Positions 51,701 through 57,800 of a DNA stretch of 64,000 nt are shown here, in pieces. A program made the translations under genes and the position numbers. The DNA lies in NCBI GenBank assembly GCA_903813345.2, contig CAIIXF020000012.1:22394184-22458183 (forward strand). Reading direction: 5' to 3'. The notes beneath the pieces were generated by a model. The model saw nothing but the letters and a program-made list of their open reading frames with translations. It made no database searches and was not told the origin of the DNA. Source of the stretch: Owenia fusiformis. Lineage: Eukaryota > Annelida > Polychaeta > Sabellida > Oweniidae. Positions within the stretch are counted from its first letter, which is position 1. Each line of letters begins with the position of its first letter.

Positions 51701-54336
51701 AAAAATTTCTATGTAAATTACACTTGGAATGACACGCATTGAAATTCAACTTTGAATAATTATTTTTAAGACTTAAGAAAAATGTTGAGGTGCCCTTTCT
51801 AGCTTTGCTATTTAATTACTTTAGAAACTGAGAAGGATAAAGTGAAATTTAAAATTGCAGTATATTTGTGACACAGGCGTTTATAAATGGCTAGAAATAT
51901 ATTTGAAAATTAAAGAACCAACAACTTTTTTGAAAGTGATCTCTACATTGAAACATTGAAAAAATCATTGTTCAAGAAACTGTTTTGAAAAATAAGTTGT
52001 TTGTCTCTTAATTTTCCAATATTTTAATTTCCAACCTTTTTAGCAATAAATGTTTAGATTTCTCAATAGAACTATACACTGTTAGAAACATAATGGTCTC
52101 CACTCCATTGGTCAGGAGTGCATATTTATATTTAGCTTTTGTCAAATTTTTATAACTTATTTTTTAGATAATTATGCTAAACTTTCAAATTAAAGCTATA
52201 TTGTTGGCTTATCTTACTTAAAAGAGGTCATCATTGCGTTTTAAATATTTCTGTACCATGGGTTTCAATGAGAACTAAACATTTTTAATGTATTTTTTAT
52301 CTCAACCACATTTTTATGCAAGTGTTAGTTTTATCTCTTATTTTCAACCAATCATCTTATTTTTCAACACATAGATAAGGATGTACATGTATGCATTGGT
52401 GCAATACTATATTTTGGATTATTGTCATTAAAAGAAATATAAATTATATATATATATGCTCATTAACCTCTTGAATCCGGCAGGCTCTAAAATTGGTTGG
52501 AACCAGGGAATTTTTCATTTACATTTAACTACATACCTATACAACTTTAGATGCTCAACTTAGTAAAACTAGATGGCAGAGATCATTTCTACACATTTTA
52601 AAACAATTCTTGTGTAATTTAGATGAAAATTGTTCAAAAGAGCAATTTTAGTGAAAACATTTTTGATACTGGGTTTCAAGGTCATTTCTGAGGTGACAAG
52701 AAATCTCGTCACTCAGGTAGTCAAGAGGTTAATGCAGTGTAGATGGGTGTGGTAACAAAAATTCTATTTTAAATAAATTCACAAAATGTTCTCTAAAAGC
52801 AACTTTTTGAATAACATTTTGATAATTTACTACAAAATAAGCCATATAGTAGTTTGAACTTTTCCTAGCTGGGGCCTTTAAGTAATTTTCATGATAACAA
52901 CATGAAATGTTTACCTTTTCTGTATATTTTGCTCTAAGACATTTACTGGCAACTCAGTTGACTATGTTTCTTGTTAAACCATGCTGGTAGGTGGGGGGGG
53001 CAGGGGGTGCTGAATAACCCAGATGCGAGTAGAAATAATCTTGATTTACGTCATTAAAAATTCAGTCAAAGTAATATCATATTTGAAATCTACATGTAAA
53101 ATTATATCTAGAAATGTGGTTTTAAAAAGTGTTTATTAACTTTGAAAAATTAATTTTCTTTGAAAATGTAACTTCTCGCTCGGGAGATTCCCCATAGACC
53201 CCATGCTATAAAATCACAAAAAATGAAATATCTTTTCTTTTAGTGGACAGATAATATTTTGCTTTACTGGATATATTTTCATTAGTATAAGTATCAGACA
53301 CATAAGGGTTATATGAAAATTGAGCCACTTAAATTGATAATATTCAAGTTTAAGGGAACTTTCTTATATACCTGCCATGTTAATTGACCCGAATCAGCCA
53401 CCTGGTGGTGAAACTGGTAACTACCTACTCGCATTTGGGTAATTGAAGATGTTACTAACACATTTTTTATTTACCATGTTAATTTTCAAACTCCGTGAAT
53501 AATATGCCCAATAGAGTGTCATCCACTTGAAAATGTATTATTTATCAATCTTAATATTCACACATTGTTGAACATGCATAGTCAAAATCAAAATATTTTG
53601 ATTGAATTGAATTAAATAACATTTTCCAGATTTTTTCAACTTTTTGTGATGTTATGTTAAGTCAGAGACATATAAAACAATCAGTTTTGGAAAAATGACA
53701 TCTGTCAGAGAAGCATCAAAATACAAGAGGCAACACATTTTATGAGCTAAAACACAAGCAATCCAAGATATACAAATGATTTGCATGTAAAATATAAATC
53801 TTTGTTTCATATTGCATTGTGGTCTTTTTAGGTTTGACTGACATACAATGCCAACCCAATTACCCCCCCCCCCCCCATTTGATTGAGAGTTTACTTCACT
53901 CATAATCTAACTACAGCCCCCCCTCACCCACTCATTTATGCATCTGATTGTCATTTCTGAATGAATTATTGAATTTGGAGAAGCCAATCAATTCAACACT
54001 ATCCCTAAACATGTAAATGTTGGGTTGATTTTTCAAAATCACACCCACAACCAACCACTACTGAAATCTTGGGGTTGAAAATAGGCTGGATTAATGGTTA
54101 TTTTGATAAAATTCTGCTATGAGTCAACTGCTGACAGCGTTTTAAAACTCCAAGATTTTAATGCAAGTAGTTGTGGGGGTTGAAAATCAACGCCATTATA
54201 GGGATAACACTTACCTATATGAATCCTTTTCCTTCTTTCTTTTATCCCAGACTTTCTGGCCGTGTCTTTTGAACTGCAGAGTTTCACTTTGTACATCACC
54301 TTCCATGGTGAAGTAATATGACGGTTTCTCATCCAT
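9408..54336 (-). CDS. TRPV-type (TRPV5/6-like) cation channel, 15 coding exons, 775 aa
   Basis: This is a plasma-membrane cation channel subunit, expected to work as a tetramer. I joined 15 exons (listed separately); every junction has GT-AG signals and matching phase, and the sum is 776 codons including the stop, close to the 725-765 residues of vertebrate TRPV5/6. In order: basic N-terminus; about six ankyrin repeats (residues about 44-275; [35 protein letters not shown]); the TRPV linker with LWTYG and IYDLEDID; S1 (about 332-353, ending AYYRPL), S2 (403-420), S3 (446-461), S4 (466-488), S5 (about 495-528), pore helix and filter (544-560), S6 (574-597); a TRP-like segment LLWKKQ; and a basic then acidic C-tail. 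The filter reads AIVG where TRPV5/6 have TIID, so calcium selectivity is doubtful. Family assignment is firm; an exact subfamily symbol would be a guess. Confidence 0.93.
10088..10340. mobile_element. Miniature element derived from the 36156-37207 mariner-like ends
   Basis: It starts TA then CAGGGTGTTCCAAAAGTAAC and is nearly all terminal-repeat sequence. The stretch CATGGAAAAGTTGCCCCGGG through CCAGCCCCAGTCCTGTT matches, in reverse, the ~210-bp arm at 36156-36370. The last ~19 bases of the right end are missing; the break falls exactly where the CACTA-like element begins. Confidence 0.8.
10341..15521. mobile_element. CACTA (EnSpm)-like DNA transposon, non-autonomous, 5.2 kb
   Basis: The left end CACTGTATAAAATAACGAAT and the inverted right end CACTATATAAAATAGAGAAT agree closely. 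Both are flanked by GTT (10338-10340 and 15522-15524). A 3-bp duplication and a CACT(A/G) terminus are hallmarks of the CACTA superfamily. Weaker terminal homology runs about 180 bp inward and includes GCATATATGGAACAC at both ends. Many GCATAT/ATATGC motifs crowd 10440-10880, like the subterminal transposase sites of this class. The interior (about 11000-15230) has no recognisable transposase, only short unsupported ORFs, several poly(C/G) runs and two dispersed-repeat fragments (about 13797-14030 and 14866-14910). Confidence 0.7.
16768..17154. mobile_element. Nested 387-bp inverted-repeat element 1
   Basis: Bounded by GGACGATTCTCGGTTTGGAG and its exact complement. It interrupts the unit sequence TTTCAAATTTACG precisely between CAAA and TTTACG, with no target duplication. 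The interior contains two diverged copies of a ~150-bp stretch (CTAATAATTTTT, ACCCAAATTAAA) in the same direction. No coding capacity. Confidence 0.75.
17338..17986. mobile_element. Nested 649-bp inverted-repeat element 2
   Basis: Ends are GGAGCACGAAAAGCATCGCA and the inverted GGAGGACTGAAAGTATCGCA, with homology running inward (CAACAGATTTC, CAGTCATATGTTGGATTTTG). It also sits exactly between CAAA and TTTACG of a unit, without duplication. The core (GTGGGTGGGTTGTTTGCACC, GGTTAACTGTGT) is shared with another copy at about 56290-56700. Confidence 0.72.
17987..19746. other. Interior of the 6.1-kb element, no intact gene
   Basis: No ORF above about 60 codons after 18031. A poly(C) run (about 18173-18187) is followed by AT-rich sequence. 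CCCTAGAGTTCCTAAGG (18138-18154) and GGAACTCTACAGGG (18587-18600) are an inverted pair. Broken minus-strand coding traces appear at about 19090-19145 ([16 protein letters not shown]) and 19620-19730. These suggest a dead transposon gene that I cannot name. Confidence 0.4.
19747..20248. mobile_element. Pogo/Tigger-like miniature element
   Basis: The left end CAGTGAAACCTGTATATCCC and the inverted right end CAGTAAAATCTCCCTTATCT resemble CAGT(G/A)AAACCT-type ends of pogo-like elements. CTGAACACC-type motifs are repeated several times near the left end. TA follows the right end, but the left flank is AA, so the duplication is imperfect. Confidence 0.45.
22063..22172 (-). CDS. TRPV-like exon 14 (proximal C-tail)
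   Basis: Codes [18 protein letters not shown] and [10 protein letters not shown], which aligns with VVATTVMLERKLPRCLWPR...LGDRWFLRV of TRPV6. The donor is AA|GTGAGT. If the intron is not removed, the frame reads AAG TGA at once, with an AATAAA ten bases further on (see findings). Confidence 0.88.
22497..22652 (-). CDS. TRPV-like exon 13 (S6 and TRP-like helix)
   Basis: 52 codons, phase 0. S6 is [19 protein letters not shown], continuing LVAMVTHTY, then [10 protein letters not shown], which corresponds to the NLLIAMMGDTH...ELWRAQ block of TRPV6. Ser-Leu-Val replaces the Asn-Leu-Leu found at the S6 gate of vertebrate TRPV5/6. Confidence 0.93.
22696..24428 (+). mobile_element. Hairpin-ended tandem-core element, family A, long copy (intron 12)
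   Basis: Order: AAGGCATTAACATG; the 5' motif ATGTCACCACC; about ten units of a ~125-150-bp core repeat; a GC-rich tract of GCCGGACGCCAACC repeats (24302-24376); ACAAT; then the terminal hairpin ATGTCACCACTTTTGGTGG and the rest of its arm. The 5' motif equals one arm of the 3' hairpin. This recalls non-autonomous Helentron/Helitron-like elements (subterminal inverted repeats, 3' palindrome, tandem core), but no Rep/helicase partner is in the window and the insertion dinucleotide was not proven. Confidence 0.7.
22740..24250 (+). repeat. ~140-bp tandem core repeat, about 10-11 copies
   Basis: The landmark GAATTTCTGAGAAC recurs with spacings of about 124-153 bp. Each full unit holds TGACCTTTTTTGACCTTGAG then AAGGTCATTGAAGGTCAAAT, so it has four to five AGGTCA half-sites. 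Length variation comes from extra copies of CAAATCT(A/T)AAGT. Confidence 0.9.
24436..24556 (+). mobile_element. Family A element, compact copy without tandem core
   Basis: It begins AAGGCATTAACATGCAAAAT, has GTCATCACC as the 5' motif, a short middle ending GAATGCCTGCAACCACTGTC, and the same terminal hairpin. It lies 7 bp after the long copy in the same direction, and shows that the core is not required for the family. Confidence 0.72.
24815..25035. repeat. Dispersed repeat with poly(G), next to exon 12
   Basis: Begins GCAGGCCCGTAGCCAGGATT and ends in a G run followed by TTCGCCCGAACCC (25000-25023). Similar TAGCCA/GGCTACGCC plus poly(G/C) segments lie near 13830-14010 and 14866-14910, so it is a multi-copy family. 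It ends about 30 bp inside the intron from the exon 12 donor. Confidence 0.5.
25062..25183 (-). CDS. TRPV-like exon 12 (end of S5, pore helix, selectivity filter)
   Basis: 122 bp. After the S5 end FVVMY comes a short turret, then [20 protein letters not shown]. Alignment of the pore helix puts A-I-V-G where TRPV5/6 have T-I-I-D, so the filter aspartate is replaced by glycine and the nearest acid is the Glu three residues on. Phase 1 in, phase 0 out; the donor is GTATGT. A G-rich dispersed repeat ends within about 40 bp of this donor. Confidence 0.9.
25462..25694 (-). CDS. TRPV-like exon 11 (S3, S4, S5)
   Basis: 233 bp, phase 2 to phase 1. S3 is [17 protein letters not shown]4 contains [20 protein letters not shown]5 starts with [19 protein letters not shown], matching the [20 protein letters not shown] block of TRPV6. 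S4 lacks a regular arginine ladder, as expected for TRP channels. Confidence 0.94.
26050..26123 (-). CDS. TRPV-like exon 10 (S2-S3 linker)
   Basis: 74 bp coding [20 protein letters not shown] and FNIL. The acceptor is CTTTTCCAG and the donor is GTAGCT, weaker than most others in this gene. Ends in phase 2. Confidence 0.88.
26528..30620. repeat. 48-bp minisatellite, about 85 copies, in TRPV-like intron 9
   Basis: The unit reads AACTTATGGATGGAGGTGTC, then CAATGAGTCACAGGACTTTA, then AAGTATTC. The period of 48 is divisible by three and the unit lacks stops in several frames, so long artefact ORFs appear on both strands. Variants alternate TGAGTCACA and TGAGACACA, and TATTC and TGTTC; shortened units with AAGTTATAGAGGTGGCC appear after 28730. 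No codon or splice evidence makes it exonic. Confidence 0.95.
28361..30650. repeat. 1,147-bp higher-order tandem duplication inside the 48-bp array
   Basis: The block from about 28361 and the block from about 29508 carry the same ordered series of variant units and differ by only a few bases. One difference is AAAGTATTC to AATGTATTC at 29825. The offset is 1,147 bp, not an exact multiple of 48, because the block includes the shortened units. It is a recent duplication by unequal exchange or slippage. Confidence 0.9.
30651..30743 (-). CDS. TRPV-like exon 9 (S2)
   Basis: 31 codons, phase 0, including [18 protein letters not shown]. The donor GTAAGA lies only about 28 bp from the end of the 48-bp satellite array that fills the next intron. 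Confidence 0.92.
31006..31248 (-). CDS. TRPV-like exon 8 (pre-S1, S1, extracellular S1-S2 loop)
   Basis: 81 codons, phase 0. S1 is [20 protein letters not shown], followed by YYRPLPKP, which matches the VYRPLKP after S1 of TRPV6. The S1-S2 loop has two N-glycosylation sequons (SNAS and FNIT). Confidence 0.95.
31496..31654 (-). CDS. TRPV-like exon 7 (last ankyrin repeat and linker)
   Basis: Codes [17 protein letters not shown], then [13 protein letters not shown] and SLLELSVK. The WTYG...YDL.EID signature is diagnostic of TRPV channels. Exactly 53 codons with phase 0 on both sides; the donor is GTAAGC. Confidence 0.95.
31906..33171 (+). mobile_element. Hairpin-ended tandem-core element, family B (intron 6)
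   Basis: Order: AAGGCACAGACGTG; the 5' motif AATATCGTACCT; seven units of a ~162-bp repeat (with CCAAAATGGCCACCTTAAAA and TGGTTTGGCTGGAAACCTGT); a GC-rich tract of GCCGCCCGCC type (33092-33137); ACAAT; then the terminal hairpin ATCGTACCT-TTATT-AGGTACGAT. The architecture is the same as family A (22696-24428), with a wholly different core and hairpin. Again the 5' motif equals the hairpin arm. Confidence 0.7.
33306..33421 (-). CDS. TRPV-like exon 6 (ankyrin repeats 5-6)
   Basis: Codes [20 protein letters not shown], then [16 protein letters not shown], equal to the QMYNLLLS...GLTPFKLAGVEGN block of TRPV6. Ends in phase 0. Confidence 0.94.
33705..34952. mobile_element. Mariner-like element with ~150-bp diverged ends (intron 5)
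   Basis: TA flanks both ends. The left end CAGGGTGGTTAAAAAATACA pairs with the right end ...TTTTTTACCACCTGACTCTG. Inner pairing includes CCCTGATATTTGGCACATAT with its complement at 34857-34880. A second inverted pair inside (33813-33865 with 34055-34105, ACCATCAGACTGAT) shows rearrangement. The interior has no convincing transposase. It ends 50 bp from the exon 5 donor. Confidence 0.6.
35003..35161 (-). CDS. TRPV-like exon 5 (ankyrin repeats 4-5)
   Basis: Codes [20 protein letters not shown], then [21 protein letters not shown]. The donor is GTGAGT, 159 bp in all. A mariner-like element ends about 50 bp into the following intron. Confidence 0.95.
36156..37207 (+). mobile_element. Mariner-like DNA transposon with ~210-bp terminal inverted repeats (intron 4)
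   Basis: Ends are CAGGGTGTTCCAAAAG(T)AAC with TA on both sides. The arms share GTTACTATAGTAA, CACAATACCCGGGGCAAC and GTGCTGGCATTTTGTC. The plus-strand interior has decayed transposase text: [17 protein letters not shown] at about 36612-36662, typical of the segment after the second catalytic Asp, and DENDLLQVV further on. No intact ORF. It is the parent family of the miniature element at 10088. Confidence 0.78.
38403..38543 (-). CDS. TRPV-like exon 4 (ankyrin repeat 3)
   Basis: Codes [20 protein letters not shown] and the long loop ending CYYG, matching the GQTALHIAVINQN...YYGEHPLSFA block of TRPV5/6. The loop has four cysteines (CDDCQC plus neighbours), more than the vertebrate loop. Phase 1 on both sides. 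Confidence 0.94.
39026..40002 (-). mobile_element. DD41D-type mariner-like transposon, pseudogenised (intron 3)
   Basis: Terminal inverted repeats of about 200 bp begin CAGGGTGACCCAAAAAAAAT, with TA on both sides. On the minus strand the transposase shows [15 protein letters not shown] (first catalytic Asp), KDGATPHT (second) and [19 protein letters not shown] (third). I count 41 residues between the second and third Asp, which fits the DD41D group of IS630/Tc1/mariner. In-frame stops before and between the motifs make it inactive, and the N-terminal DNA-binding part is missing. Confidence 0.85.
41318..41440 (-). CDS. TRPV-like exon 3 (ankyrin repeat 2)
   Basis: Codes [19 protein letters not shown] and the following helix, ending KLYFG across the junction. 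It aligns directly with the [17 protein letters not shown] region of TRPV6. A 61-bp satellite array begins about 245 bp upstream of its acceptor. Confidence 0.93.
41685..43530. repeat. 61-bp tandem repeat, about 30 copies, in TRPV-like intron 2
   Basis: The unit reads ATATGAGAGAGAGTCACAAG, CGATTGGAGCAAAACTATAT, TCAAGCTACAATTGTACCATC. Adjacent TGTACCATC landmarks are 61 bp apart; some units gain GA or AG dinucleotides in the (GA)n part or in TTCAGAGC. Copies are very similar, so the array is young or homogenised. It ends about 245 bp from the exon 3 acceptor. Confidence 0.95.
44720..44823 (-). CDS. TRPV-like exon 2 (first ankyrin repeat)
   Basis: Codes residues 41-75, including [17 protein letters not shown]. 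The acceptor at 44824-44826 (CAG) is chosen because it keeps phase with exon 1; the other CAG eight bases on breaks the frame. The donor GTGAGT leaves phase 1. Confidence 0.88.
44824..47104. other. Intron 1, distal part: nothing recognised
   Basis: AT-rich, stop-dense sequence. A short CTATCTAAT repeat sits at about 46852-46872. No exon-like segment with matching phase and splice sites was found. Confidence 0.4.
47105..47578. mobile_element. Short mariner-like relative of the 2049-3043 element (intron 1)
   Basis: The right end CGAGGGTTGTCCAAAAAG (read inward) is followed by TA. The left end ACGGTTGTCCAAAAATTC matches it for about 30 bp, through TTTTGCTCT. The internal GTTACTATAGCAATGTAGGG matches GTTACCATAGCAACATGAC...GGGTAGG of the 2049 element, which supports one family. 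Too short for a transposase. Confidence 0.6.
47579..49158. other. Intron 1, middle part: nothing recognised
   Basis: AT-rich sequence; TTTATTGTAT-type low-complexity text lies around 47920-47990. No repeat ends or exon candidates. Confidence 0.4.
49159..49350. repeat. 30-bp hairpin satellite, small array (~6.5 copies)
   Basis: The unit is ACACTGTTCCACATCTTTCT then GTGGAAGCTG. Each unit contains TTCCACA and TGTGGAA as a 7-bp stem with a 6-base loop. Same unit and direction as the larger array at 50147. Confidence 0.92.
49351..50146. other. Spacer between the two hairpin satellite arrays
   Basis: No gene. CTGTGCTTTCATTAACGCCG at the left edge and CTACTGAAAGCACTGG at the right edge are short inverted matches next to the arrays. 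GGGACGCACTTTTTTGAGGG near 50058 resembles dispersed poly(G) repeats. ATTGATCGCGCATGCG and TTGCGCATGCGC occur near 49697 and 49747. Confidence 0.35.
50147..50655. repeat. 30-bp hairpin satellite, large array (~17 copies)
   Basis: Same unit as 49159-49350, nearly invariant. All reading frames stay open, which gives artefact ORFs of up to about 206 codons on both strands. The last unit runs straight into the left arm of a 0.7-kb palindrome. Confidence 0.95.
50631..51311. mobile_element. Foldback palindrome whose arms begin with the hairpin satellite unit
   Basis: Two ~330-bp arms meet at about 50966 (GAAGTTGATG...CATCATCAACTTC). Shared landmarks: GCTCTACATTCACATGCAGT, AACTCCCTCAGTCACTG, GATAAACCTCCGATTTCAGC and their complements. 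The right arm ends in one partial satellite unit in inverted orientation (51291-51311), so the satellite belongs to the element end. Tandem repeats in inverted termini recall Drosophila FB elements. No ORF. Confidence 0.82.
51312..52462. other. Intron 1, proximal part: nothing recognised
   Basis: Long AT-rich stretch (poly-A and poly-T rich) without repeats, ORFs or exon candidates. A short TA run lies at 52447-52457. Confidence 0.4.
52467..52728. mobile_element. PiggyBac-like miniature element
   Basis: TTAA on both sides (52463-52466 and 52729-52732), with ends CCTCTTGA and TCAAGAGG. A TTAA target and ends beginning CC are typical of piggyBac. The 262-bp interior is non-coding, and the inverted match is short (about 8-12 bp), so the class is probable, not proven. 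Confidence 0.55.
53011..53447. mobile_element. Small foldback/MITE
   Basis: TGAATAACCCAGATGCGAGT (left) and the inverted TCAATTACCCAAATGCGAGT (right) are 437 bp apart. No coding content. Target duplication not identified. Confidence 0.45.
54215..54336 (-). CDS. TRPV-like exon 1 (N-terminus)
   Basis: The start ATG is at 54336-54334 and the exon codes residues 1-40 plus two bases (phase 2). It contains [18 protein letters not shown], a basic stretch like the pre-ankyrin segment of TRPV5/6. The donor is GTAAGT. A second in-frame ATG is codon 11. The 9.4-kb intron to exon 2 is long, so a further small exon cannot be fully excluded, but the phases fit as they stand. Confidence 0.75.
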
Positions 54337-54855
54337 AATTTAGATAATGAATTTTCCTAACAGAAGCCTCTAAGGTCTAACAACTTGTCATTTCTCAGCA
54401 AAGTTTGAAACTTTTACAAATAACTTTTTTAAGATGCTGTATAGTAGTTCCACTCATATCTAGTATATATATATATGTCAATGTACTCATGGAGTATTGT
54501 AAATTCATGTCAAATGCATTATTCTAAAGCCAAGGACTTCATAAACAGAGAATAACCAATCTGTTTGAAAATGCCTCCAACCAAACCTTCAATGGTACCT
54601 CTTTTTGGTATATGGGGGTTAATTGGTATGTCGTAAAACATTTATAAAACCCTGCATCAAGGCTTTCATAAATTCGTACTTTACTGAATAGTAAAAATTG
54701 GTTGATACCGAATATTTTGCTATTAATTAAGCTATTGTTTTTTGTTTACGAACAGATAGGTCAACATGTCGCAAATCATGCAAGTACCCATTTTTATGTC
54801 ACGTGACTGATTTCAACCAATGACATTTCGGCGTTTGACACACTAGGAAATCAGA
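54337..54855. promoter_or_regulatory. Bidirectional promoter between the TRPV-like gene and elongin B
   Basis: 519 bp separate the two divergent start codons. The palindromic E-box GTCACGTGAC is at 54798-54807 and a CCAAT box at 54817-54821, both within 60 bp of the elongin B ATG. No TATA box is placed convincingly for that gene. A TATATATATA run at 54462-54474 lies nearer the channel side. Transcription start sites cannot be set from sequence. Confidence 0.6.
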
Positions 54856-54858
54856 ATG
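54856..54858 (+). CDS. ELOB: Elongin B exon 1 (start codon only)
   Basis: ATG followed at once by the donor GTGAGT. The coding part of this exon is a single codon; the rest is 5' UTR. It is placed because the exon 2 frame opens upstream with no in-frame Met in front of the conserved Asp-Val-Phe-Leu-Met. Confidence 0.85.
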
Positions 54859-57800
54859 GTGAGTGTTATTATTCTTCTCCTTTTTCACAATTTTCTCGAT
54901 AAATACTACTTAGATCTCAAATTTGACAAATCTAATGCACTGTTCTACAATTTCTTTCAATACAGTGTTAAAAATTATTCGGCGAAACGCAATATAATGA
55001 GTGATAAAAGTCATGTTTACTTTTTGAATTATTTGTAACCAAGCACTGACTGGGAAGTTCACCCAAATCATGAAATTGAATTGAGAAATCTTATCAAATT
55101 GCAACCTCAAGGATATTTAATGACGAAAAACATTGGTCCAGTATTAAATTTGAACTGACTTGTGTCAAGAGCCTTAGACTACGTAGTAGATCATGACATC
55201 ATTTTTAGTGTCTATGTCAATAATCTGCAAAAGGCTAATAAGCCCATATAAATTATAATTTAACAGTGAAACTGTGGTGTAACGAGTGACTCGGGTAATC
55301 GACTAGAACTCGATTGAGCCTAGAAAAATGATCAATCGATTGAAAATTTGAAAATCATGATCCTGAAAATTTCTGAGAAAAATCGCGATTTACCCTCCAT
55401 ACTTATGATTTAAGCAAGGATTGTAGCTGCTTTTACGTTTTTCTTATAAATTACATACTTCTGACTACATTCTGCAGATTGTTTTGTTGATTTAATGGTC
55501 AGTTGATGAGAAAAAGTATGAGAATCGTATTCATTGCTTTTTATGTTGTTTATATCCTGAATATCGCATGCGCATATTGTATTTTGATGGAAGTGGGAAT
55601 TTCAAAGTCGAAAAAATCCATAAAAGGCTTATATCATGGCTAATATATGGTAAATGTGCGTCTAAAACATCCAAAACAGAACTCAATCCGTTCAGAACTA
55701 CATCATTGAGTGGTCATTAAACCAAAAGTCGATGTAAGTAGTGACAAATGCCTTGATTTTCCAGATTCTAATTTTCTCAATTTTTTAAAAAGATAATCGC
55801 CAAAATCATCTACTCGATCGTCAAATTTATCATTCTACTCGAGTAGAGATTTTGGTGGCGAGTCCCACCACTAATCATTATAGTTTTGAACGTGATTACG
55901 ATTTACGAAGACTACACTTGAGGAAAGTGTAAGTTGTCACTCATTATTTTTTGTGACTGAAATTGCCTACAAAATTTCCCTGCTTATCACCCTAATTTCC
56001 TGATTTTGATTCACTCCCGAGCACTTACATAAAAATCGAACCACAATTGACAGAGAATGCCCTTGCACTCAAATTCGTGAGAAATGTATCATTCATACTC
56101 TAAAATGAAGCTGCATACAATTTTGTGATTCTGAATGATGTTTTGAGAAACAATAAAATGCCAGTCAAGGCAAATTAGAGTGTGGTGTCAAATTGGTACA
56201 GAAGTTGATTTTGAACTGAGAAGTGCAGACATGACTTCAAAAAGTTGAGTGACATTCTATATCTACATTAGAACATGGAATCATATTTCAACATGTTTTA
56301 AAGGTTTCCTGCCTGTTTGATATCCTTCGGGGTTTTTAAAGATATCTATTATGGGTGACCAAATTTAGCTGAAAGCAATGGATTGCATGAGTTTTCCCTA
56401 TGGGAAAATAACATGGGAAATATTGTTTTCCACTTTATCTAAGAGGAATCACTCATTTCTTTAAAGAGGTTAACTGTGTGTCAAAACACAACATGTTGAT
56501 GCAAGAAAAATTAAAAAAGCATAGTTGGAAGGGGTTGAAAATCAGGAAAATATTTCAGAAAAACATGTGGGTGGGTTGTTTGCATCTTCCCTGTCTCACA
56601 GTCGAAATTATTTTATCATCTCTAGGAGTGCTTTTCCTGGAGGTAATGCAATTGGTAAAACATATGCACTCAAAAATAGCCAAATAGCAGTGAAATTAAG
56701 GATAGGATGTAACCATTTTGCTCAATAAACACATATATCACATCTGACATAAATTTTGGTATGCATAAGCTAAGTATAGGATGTGTAACATATTTATGGG
56801 TCATTGAGAAAAGATTATCTTACAATTTCCAGTTTATTGTAATATATGTTACCTCTACCCTTAATTTTGAACTGAGAAGAGACCTCTGAATCTGAAAGAT
56901 ATTACTCCAAATTTTATCACAAAATGGTTGTAATTAATTGGACATTCATTATATATCTGATACTTTTCACAAAGTTTTATATGATTGAAAACTTTCTAAA
57001 ATGGTGTATTCTTCTGAACGTAACTAACAATTTAACTTCATGTATCAGAAGAACCCCTTCTTGACCATATCGCTGAATTTGGGATTTCTCAAATTTACAT
57101 ATGACGTCAATTTATGGTAAAAAGTCACACTCACAATTTTGGGAGTCGTTTTGTTCAATCCTTTCTAACTTGAAAAATAAAAAAGATATGATTGGTAAAA
57201 GACAATTTCGCCTTTTTTTCTTTCCAGAGGGTATACTATTTGGCAATGGCCAGACATCACACAGTTTTGCAAGTAAAATAGTTTTCACATTTATACTTCA
57301 GTCTTATATTCTCTATTGCAGGATGTCTTTTTAATGATCAGAAGAAAAAAGCAAACAATTTTCACAGATGCCAAAGAATCAACAGGAGTATTGGAACTTA
57401 AAAGAATTATTGAAGGAATAACTAAAGTTAATCCAGAAGACCAGAAACTCTTTAAAGATGATCAGGTAATCTTTATTTTTATTTTGGTTCTACTGTATTT
57501 TGGTTTGGTTTTTGGGTTCTTATTGCAGATAACTCAAACTGATATTTTTCGCAAGCCAATTTCAATTTTCACACATACTGCATGTACTTTGTACTCCCAG
57601 TTAATTTCGCGAGTTTTAATTTCGCGAATTAATTTTGAGAAGTCACAGTTTCACTGTTATTAAATTTCATTCTGTGTTTTCATTATTACATTTGGTATAT
57701 TGGAGTGAAACTTCCATGCAAATATCATCCTGAAATATATAATATTGGCCAAGGGATAATCCCAATCCTCAACTGATTAGTGTTTATCTCATATGCTCAT

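Noticed and set aside
54117-54332. 71-codon minus-strand ORF next to elongin B
   Set aside because: It is a shadow frame of channel exon 1; the frame used by the gene is the one starting at 54336, with the GTAAGT donor at 54214.
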